Below are positions 59,238 through 64,000 of a stretch of 64,000 nucleotides of DNA, piece after piece. Both the position numbers and the translations under genes were made by a program. The notes under the pieces are model-generated. The model searched no databases and was not told where the DNA came from. It was given only the letters and a program-made list of their open reading frames with translations. The stretch lies in the NCBI GenBank assembly GCA_035638075.1, contig DASRAU010000024.1:1-64000 (forward strand). Direction: 5' to 3'. The stretch is from DASRAU01 sp035638075. Lineage in GTDB: Bacteria > Acidobacteriota > Polarisedimenticolia > Gp22-AA2. Numbering within the stretch: the first letter of the stretch is position 1; every line of letters starts with the position of its first letter.

Positions 59238-60458
59238 TCAGTGCGCCATCCCGGCCTCGGAGGCCGGGGACGGGACGCGCACCGCGGGCGGGACGAGAGG
59301 GTCCGGACCGGCCGCGCGGGAACCGGCCGCGACCGGCATGAGGTCCGCCACCGGACGATAGAGGGTGTCGCGCTCGACCGGCACGCGCCCCGCCTCCTCG
59401 ATGAGATCGACGAGGCGCTGGCGCGCCACCAGCTGCGGCGACACAGCGCCGGCCTTGTGGAAGATCTCCTCGGTGACGACGGTGCCGTCGAGGTCGTCGG
59501 CGCCGAAGTGCAGCCCCGCCTGCGCGACGCGCGGCGTCATCATGATCCAGTACGCCTTGATGTGCGGGAAGTTGTCGAGCATCAGGCGTCCGACCGCGAG
59601 CTGGCGCAGGTCGTCCGCCGCCGAGGGCTTCGGAATGTGCGACAGCCGCGTGTTCTCCGGGTGGAAGGCGAGCGGGATGAACGCCATGAACCCCCGGGTC
59701 TCGTCCTGGGCCTCCCGCAGGGCCAGCATGTGGTCGATGCGCTCGTCGAGCGTCTCGACGTGGCCGTACAGCATCGTGGCGTTGCTCCTGAGCCCGACGC
59801 GGTGCGCGGTCTTCGCCACCTCCATCCAGGCGCGGTGATCGATCTTCCCCTTGAACAGCACCTGGTGCGCGTGGTCGGTGAGGATCTCGGCGCCGCCGCC
59901 CGGGAGCGAGCCGAGGCCCGCCTCCTTGAGGGTGAGCAGGATCTCCTCCACCGGCTTCTCGAAGGTCTCGGCCATGGCGGCGATCTCGACCATGGTGAAC
60001 GCCTTGACGTGCACGTCGGGGCGGACGCGCTTCATGGCGCGGATGACGTCCACGTAGTACTGCAGCGGCAGCGCCGGGTTCACCCCCCCGACCATGTGGA
60101 TCTCGCGGATCGGCTCGTCGAGGTGCTGGCGCATGCGGCGCTCGACGTCCTCGGGGGACAGCGTGTAGGCGTCCTTCTGCTTGGCGGTGCGATAGAACGC
60201 GCAGAACTTGCAGCCGGCGATGCAGACGTTCGTGTGGTTGATGTGCTGGTTGACGATGAAGTACGCGGCGTCGCCGTGCCGCGCCTCGCGCACCCGGTTC
60301 GCGAGCGCCCCGATCGCCAGCAGGTCCGCGCCCTGGTAGAGCGCCAGGCCGTCCTCGCGCGACAGGCGCTCCCCCGCCACGACCTTGTCGCGGATCGCCC
60401 CGAGGCCGGCGGCCTCGAGGGCCCGGTGCTCCAGGCGCGACAGCACGGGCGCCGTCAC
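59238..60458 (-). CDS. mqnE: aminofutalosine synthase (radical SAM)
   Basis: Futalosine pathway of menaquinone synthesis: adds the adenosyl radical of SAM to 3-(1-carboxyvinyloxy)benzoate. 406 residues from GTG 60458. Iron-sulfur motif NVCIAGCKFCAFYR (CxxxCxxC). Further blocks EIHMVGGVNPALPLQYYVDV, TLKEAGLGSLPGGGAEILTD, LRSNATMLYGHVETL and MAFIPLAFHPENTRLSHIP match MqnE more closely than MqnC, which has a different tail. The start overlaps the thiC stop (GTGA). The last 30 residues are a Pro/Ala extension. Confidence 0.9.
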   Translation of the reverse strand: MTAPVLSRLEHRALEAAGLGAIRDKVVAGERLSREDGLALYQGADLLAIGALANRVREARHGDAAYFIVNQHINHTNVCIAGCKFCAFYRTAKQKDAYTLSPEDVERRMRQHLDEPIREIHMVGGVNPALPLQYYVDVIRAMKRVRPDVHVKAFTMVEIAAMAETFEKPVEEILLTLKEAGLGSLPGGGAEILTDHAHQVLFKGKIDHRAWMEVAKTAHRVGLRSNATMLYGHVETLDERIDHMLALREAQDETRGFMAFIPLAFHPENTRLSHIPKPSAADDLRQLAVGRLMLDNFPHIKAYWIMMTPRVAQAGLHFGADDLDGTVVTEEIFHKAGAVSPQLVARQRLVDLIEEAGRVPVERDTLYRPVADLMPVAAGSRAAGPDPLVPPAVRVPSPASEAGMAH

Positions 60459-61807
60459 GCCCGGATCTCGCGCGGCACGACCGGGATGCTCACCGGCACC
60501 AGCCGGTGCCGCGCCTGCTCGGGACTGGCCACCACCGTCCCCGACTTGGCCCGGGCGTTCTCGAGCGCCATCGAGCAGAGCGTGCCGCACATGGTGCACA
60601 CCGCCTTGTCGTAGTCCTCGCTCCTGTAGCGGAACTCGCGCGCCTTTTCGGGATCGAGCGACAGCCGGTACTGCCCCTCCCAGTCGAGCTTCTTGCGGTA
60701 GATCGACATCTGCGCGTCGCGCTCGCGGGCCCAGTAGACGCCCTTCGCCATGTCGCCGGAATGGGCGGCGATCTTCGTGGCGATGACGCCGTCGCGCACG
60801 TCCTCGACGGTCGGCAGCCTCAGGTGCTCCGCCGGCGTCAGGTAGCAGAGGACGTCCGCCCCCGCCGCCGATGCGACCGCGCCGCCGATGGCGCCGGTGA
60901 TGTGGTCGTAGCCGGCGCCGACGTCGGACGTCAGCGGACCGAGGACGTAGAACGGGGCGCCGCGGCAGACGCGCTTCTCGAGCATCACGTTCGCCTGGAT
61001 CTGGTCGATCGGCACGTGCCCCGGTCCCTCGATCATCACCTGCACCCCACGCTCGTGCGCCCGGGCGGTCAGCTCGCCGAGCGTCAGGAGTTCCTGGATC
61101 TGCGCCGCGTCGGTGGCATCGGCGGTCGCCCCGGGACGGATGCCGTCCCCGAGCGACAGCGTCACGTCGTGCTCGAAGGCGATGTCGAGCAGGCGGTCGA
61201 ACTGCGCCAGGAGCGGGTTCTCCTCGCCGCTGCGGGCGATCCACGACGCCAGCATCGAGCCGCCGCGCGACACGATGCCGGCGATGCGGTCGCTGCCGTC
61301 CAGGCGGCGCACCGCCTCGCGGCTGACGCCGCAGTGGACGGTGACGAAGTCGACGCCATCCCGGGCGTGGCGCTCGATCACGCCGAACAGGTCGTCCGCC
61401 GTCAGGCCGAACACCGACCCGCGGTCGGCGACCGCCTGGTAGATCGGCACGGTCCCGAGCATGACGGGACAGGCCTTCAGGATGGCGCGCCGCACCTGGT
61501 CGAGCTCGTCGCCGGTCGAGAGGTCCATCACCATCTCGGCGCCGCAGCGCACCGCGGTCGCGAGCTTCAGGAGCTCCTCGTCGAGCTGCTGGTGGTGCCC
61601 CGAGGTGCCGATGTTGGCGTTCACCTTGGTGGACAGCCCCTCGCCGACGCCGATGGGATTGAAGTCGTGGTGCACGTTCTTCGGGATGATGGCGCGCCCC
61701 AGCGCGATCCGGCGCCGCAGCTCCTCGGGATCCAGCCCCTCGACGGCGGCGACATAGCGCATCGCCTCGGTCGTCCGGCCCCTCTTCGCCTGCTCCATCT
61801 GGGTCAT
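60455..61807 (-). CDS. thiC: phosphomethylpyrimidine synthase ThiC (or related paralogue)
   Basis: Converts aminoimidazole ribotide to HMP-P for thiamine, using SAM and a 4Fe-4S cluster. 450 residues, the shorter ThiC form. Motifs: TKVNANIGTSGHHQQLDEEL, LSLGDGIRPGATADATDAAQ, MIEGPGHVPIDQIQANVMLE, and the C-terminal cluster ligands AVCTMCGTLCSMALENAR. The paralogue BzaF (5-hydroxybenzimidazole synthase for B12) is similar, so thiamine synthesis is likely but not certain. It is coupled to mqnE by a four-base overlap. Confidence 0.88.
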   Translation of the reverse strand: MTQMEQAKRGRTTEAMRYVAAVEGLDPEELRRRIALGRAIIPKNVHHDFNPIGVGEGLSTKVNANIGTSGHHQQLDEELLKLATAVRCGAEMVMDLSTGDELDQVRRAILKACPVMLGTVPIYQAVADRGSVFGLTADDLFGVIERHARDGVDFVTVHCGVSREAVRRLDGSDRIAGIVSRGGSMLASWIARSGEENPLLAQFDRLLDIAFEHDVTLSLGDGIRPGATADATDAAQIQELLTLGELTARAHERGVQVMIEGPGHVPIDQIQANVMLEKRVCRGAPFYVLGPLTSDVGAGYDHITGAIGGAVASAAGADVLCYLTPAEHLRLPTVEDVRDGVIATKIAAHSGDMAKGVYWARERDAQMSIYRKKLDWEGQYRLSLDPEKAREFRYRSEDYDKAVCTMCGTLCSMALENARAKSGTVVASPEQARHRLVPVSIPVVPREIRA

Positions 61808-61847
61808 CGCGTTCTTCTTTCTCCCCCCGGCCCCCGGGCCGGCGGAA

Positions 61848-63419
61848 CTAGTGCGCCGTTTCGGTGGCGCGCATCTCCCGGATGATGGTCACCTTGATCC
61901 GTCCGGGGTATTCCATCTGGGACTGTATCTTCTTCGCCAGCTCCGCCGCCAGAAGGGCCAGGCGGTCGTCGTCGATCCGCTCCGGCCGCGCGATGACGCG
62001 GATCTCGCGCCCCGCCTGGATGGCGTAGGAATGCTCCACTCCCTCGGTCTCGTTGGCGAGCGTCTCGAGCTGCTCGATGCGCTTGGCGTAGTCCACGACG
62101 CTCTTGCGGCGCGCTCCCGGCCGCGAGCCGGAGATCGCGTCCCCCGCCGAGACCAGCACGGAGATCGGGTGGATGACCTCGACGTCGTCGTGGTGCGATC
62201 CGATGGCGTTGATCACGATGGGATGCTCATTGTAGCGCGTGGCCACCTCGACCCCGATCTCGGGGTGCGTCCCCTCGCGCTCGAAATCGATCGCCTTGCC
62301 GATGTCGTGGAAGAGCCCCGCGCGCTTCGCCAGCGTCCCGTCGAGCCGCAGCTCGGACGCCATGATGGCGGTGAGCTTCGCGACCTCGATCGAGTGCTGC
62401 AGGACGTTCTGCCCGTAGGACGTGCGGTAGCGCAGGCGGCCGAGGAGCTTCACCATCTCCGGGTGCACGCCCTGGATGCCCAGCTCCTTGAGGGCGTCCT
62501 GCCCGGCGCGGAGCATGAGGTCCTCGACGCGCCGCTGCTGGCGCTCCACCAGCTGGTCGATGCGCGCCGGGCTGATGTTGCCGTCGCGCAGCAGCCGCTC
62601 CAGGGTCAGCTTCGCCACCTCGCGCTTGATCGGGTTGAAGCAGGACAGGACCACGGCCCCCGGCTGGTCGTCCATGAGGAGTTGCACGCCGGTCGCCTTC
62701 TCGAAGGCGCGGATGTTCTTCCCCTCGTGGCCGATGATCCGCCCCTTGAGCTTGTCGTTCGACAGCGGGAAGACGCTGACGCTGCGCTCCGCGGTCCACT
62801 CGGCCGCGGTGCGCTCGATGGCGAGCGAGACGATCTTCCCCGCCTCGACCTCCGCCCGCTTCTGCGCCTCCTCGCGCGCCTCGCGCACCAGCCGCGCGGT
62901 CTCGAAGCGCACCTCCTGCTTGAGGTTGGACAGGAGGGTCTGGCGGGCGTCCTCGAGGGTCAGCCCGGTGAGCGTCGAGAGCTGCTGGTTGATCTCCCCG
63001 GCGGCGCGGCGCAGCCGCTCGCGCTCCCGCCCGGTCTCGGCGCGCACCGATTCGGCTTCCTTCTCACGGGTCTCGATCTCCTGCTCGCGGGTGAGCAGGC
63101 GCGCGTCGCGGTCGCGCTGCGCCGCCTCGCGCTCCTCGAGGGCCCGCTGCGCCTGCTGCACATCGTTCGATCGGGCGCGGATCTCCTGTTCGAGGCGCGC
63201 CTTGGTCTGCAGCCATTCCTCTTTGGCGGCGAGGATGGTGGAGCGGCTGTGGTCCTCCGCCTCGCGGCGGGTCCGGGTGATCGCCTCGTTCGACTGGCCA
63301 CGCGTCTTCTCCGCCTCGGCCCGCGCCACGCGGCCCTTGGCGAGCCAGCCGAGGAGCGCCCCGCCGCCGAGCGCGAGGAGCACCCCCGGGATCACCGCCT
63401 GCAGCACACCTTCGCCCAT
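61848..63419 (-). CDS. rny: ribonuclease Y
   Basis: Membrane-bound endoribonuclease starting mRNA decay. 523 residues, the usual size. N-terminal transmembrane helix (AVIPGVLLALGGGALLGWLA), long coiled coil (residues ~30-180), KH domain (LKGRIIGHEGKNIRAFEKAT), and HD domain with QNVLQHSIEVAKLTAIMASE, AGLFHDIGKAIDFE and SHHDDVEVIHPISVLVSAGD. Probably its own transcript from the TATACT-like -10 at 63782-63777. Confidence 0.96.
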   Translation of the reverse strand: MGEGVLQAVIPGVLLALGGGALLGWLAKGRVARAEAEKTRGQSNEAITRTRREAEDHSRSTILAAKEEWLQTKARLEQEIRARSNDVQQAQRALEEREAAQRDRDARLLTREQEIETREKEAESVRAETGRERERLRRAAGEINQQLSTLTGLTLEDARQTLLSNLKQEVRFETARLVREAREEAQKRAEVEAGKIVSLAIERTAAEWTAERSVSVFPLSNDKLKGRIIGHEGKNIRAFEKATGVQLLMDDQPGAVVLSCFNPIKREVAKLTLERLLRDGNISPARIDQLVERQQRRVEDLMLRAGQDALKELGIQGVHPEMVKLLGRLRYRTSYGQNVLQHSIEVAKLTAIMASELRLDGTLAKRAGLFHDIGKAIDFEREGTHPEIGVEVATRYNEHPIVINAIGSHHDDVEVIHPISVLVSAGDAISGSRPGARRKSVVDYAKRIEQLETLANETEGVEHSYAIQAGREIRVIARPERIDDDRLALLAAELAKKIQSQMEYPGRIKVTIIREMRATETAH

Positions 63420-63494
63420 TCTTTTCTCCGCGGATGGATCCGCTGTCCAGGGGGTGACGGAGACGAACGGGGCGGGGCCGGACCGGTCCCGAAG

Positions 63495-63683
63495 CTACCG
63501 TGACGGCCCGGGAGGATCCCCGGAGGGACTCCCGGACGCCGGACACGGACGGACGCACACCCGCAGGCGCAACCCAAGGCGCGGATCGTGGCCAGGGCGG
63601 GCGTCGAAGCTTCGATGGAATGGACGCGATGCAGCGAAGAAAAGGATCGGGAGGAACAGGGATGCCGCGAGCACCATCGGCAC
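63495..63683 (-). CDS. possible small one-helix membrane protein upstream of rny
   Basis: 62 codons from GTG 63683, with GGGAGG eight bases upstream and one clear hydrophobic helix (VVPMVLAASLFLPILFFAAS region; the GTG gives VPMVLAASLFLPILFFA). The following Arg/Pro-rich part shows no strong codon bias. It fills part of the 63420-63911 gap, which otherwise holds the rny leader and a perfect 7-base hairpin at 63713-63730. Real but weakly supported. Confidence 0.3.
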   Translation of the reverse strand: MPMVLAASLFLPILFFAASRPFHRSFDARPGHDPRLGLRLRVCVRPCPASGSPSGDPPGPSR

Positions 63684-63776
63684 GACGTCAACCTCCCGGA
63701 GAACGAACCCGCCTCGTCCGGTCAGTACCGGACCTGAACCCGCCCTCGCGGCGCACCGCACCGTGCTGGCGCGGGC

Positions 63777-63782
63777 AGTATA
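63777..63782 (-). promoter_or_regulatory. possible -10 element for the rny region
   Basis: TATACT on the minus strand at 63782-63777. The matching -35 is poor, so confidence is low. Confidence 0.35.
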
Positions 63783-63911
63783 ACACCCCCCGCCGGCGCG
63801 ACATTCTCCGGCTCATTTCGCTGGACAGTGGCCGCCGCCCAGCGGTAATCTCCCCCACAGAATCTCGCAAAAGAATCGCTGTCTGCGTCTCTTCGTTCGG
63901 GAGCATCTCCG

Positions 63912-64000
63912 ATGACCGGACATCGGACTGTGGCGCGCTTCGCCTCCGGCGGGTTCCGACGGCTGCGAAGGATCGCTCCCGCCCTCCTGCCGGCCATCCT
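63912..64000 (+). CDS. start of an exported-protein gene (partial, runs off the window)
   Basis: ATG 63912, nine bases after GGGAG. The visible 29 residues (MTGHRTVARFASGGFRRLRR then IAPALLPAIL) look like a basic n-region followed by the start of a hydrophobic signal helix. A TGGACA/TAATCT pair near 63823-63852 could be its promoter. Product unknown. Confidence 0.45.
   Translation, partial: MTGHRTVARFASGGFRRLRRIAPALLPAI

Noticed and set aside
63700..63740. A tRNA-like GGTTCAGGTCC segment on the minus strand
   Set aside because: No matching acceptor, D or anticodon arms could be drawn around it; the 7-base hairpin at 63713-63730 explains the local pairing.

Overview
The window is high-GC DNA (roughly 70%) with dense, mostly minus-strand coding. 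Many start/stop codons overlap by four bases, and GTG or TTG starts are common. The gene content points to a diderm bacterium: a type IV pilus secretin operon, an outer-membrane beta-barrel, PpiD, SecDF-YajC and MreBCD-PBP2-RodA. Menaquinone appears to be made by the futalosine route (MqnE), and both RNase Y and RNase G are present. This mix, with Ala/Pro-rich TPR proteins, a roadblock protein and a MopE-like metallopeptidase, best fits an Acidobacteriota-like lineage. That placement is an inference, and Myxococcota or Gemmatimonadota are not excluded. No tRNA, rRNA, CRISPR array, insertion sequence or phage gene was seen.

Layout, left to right. 1-3604: operon TPR - roadblock - accB - accC, with accC carrying an apparent one-base frameshift and leaving the window. 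3722-9828: operon pilM-N-O-P-Q plus a small exported protein, with a clear promoter at one end and a terminator at the other. 10031-17107: rpmB, ridA-rel, yajC-secD-secF and pgeF. 17117-22384: an exported TPR protein, then a four-gene cassette apbE - outer-membrane barrel - FMN-binding protein - four-helix cytochrome-b-like protein, behind a strong promoter with a Fur-like palindrome. 22444-24215: thioesterase and soluble histidine kinase. 24212-31259: mreB-mreC-mreD-mrdA-rodA followed by rng. 31304-36445: FecR-domain protein, diguanylate cyclase, PpiD and a TPR protein. 36432-45569: MopE-like metallopeptidase, a cysteine-desulfurase-like protein lacking the PLP lysine, DUF1015, an exported protein and a hybrid histidine kinase. 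45643-52460: a DsbA-like protein, a TMTC-like TPR membrane protein with an exported partner, a candidate structured RNA or leader, and mutS2. 52506-56876: exported proteins, a HTH coiled-coil protein and a NicO-like transporter. 56887-63419: pabB-pabC, mqnE-thiC and rny. A further gene begins at the right edge.

Promoters form a coherent set. Many genes have a TTGnnn -35 and a TAGAnT or TATATT -10 spaced 16-18 bases apart. These were read by eye and support several start-site and operon calls.

The two most interesting items are: (i) the apbE - barrel - FMN-binding - cytochrome-b-like cassette with its Fur-like site, which could be an iron-responsive extracytoplasmic flavin electron-transfer system; and (ii) a roughly 200-base segment at 49820-50016 with nested long-range inverted repeats directly behind a near-consensus promoter, a candidate new structured RNA or 5' leader. 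The desulfurase-like protein without its Schiff-base lysine is the most striking single protein.
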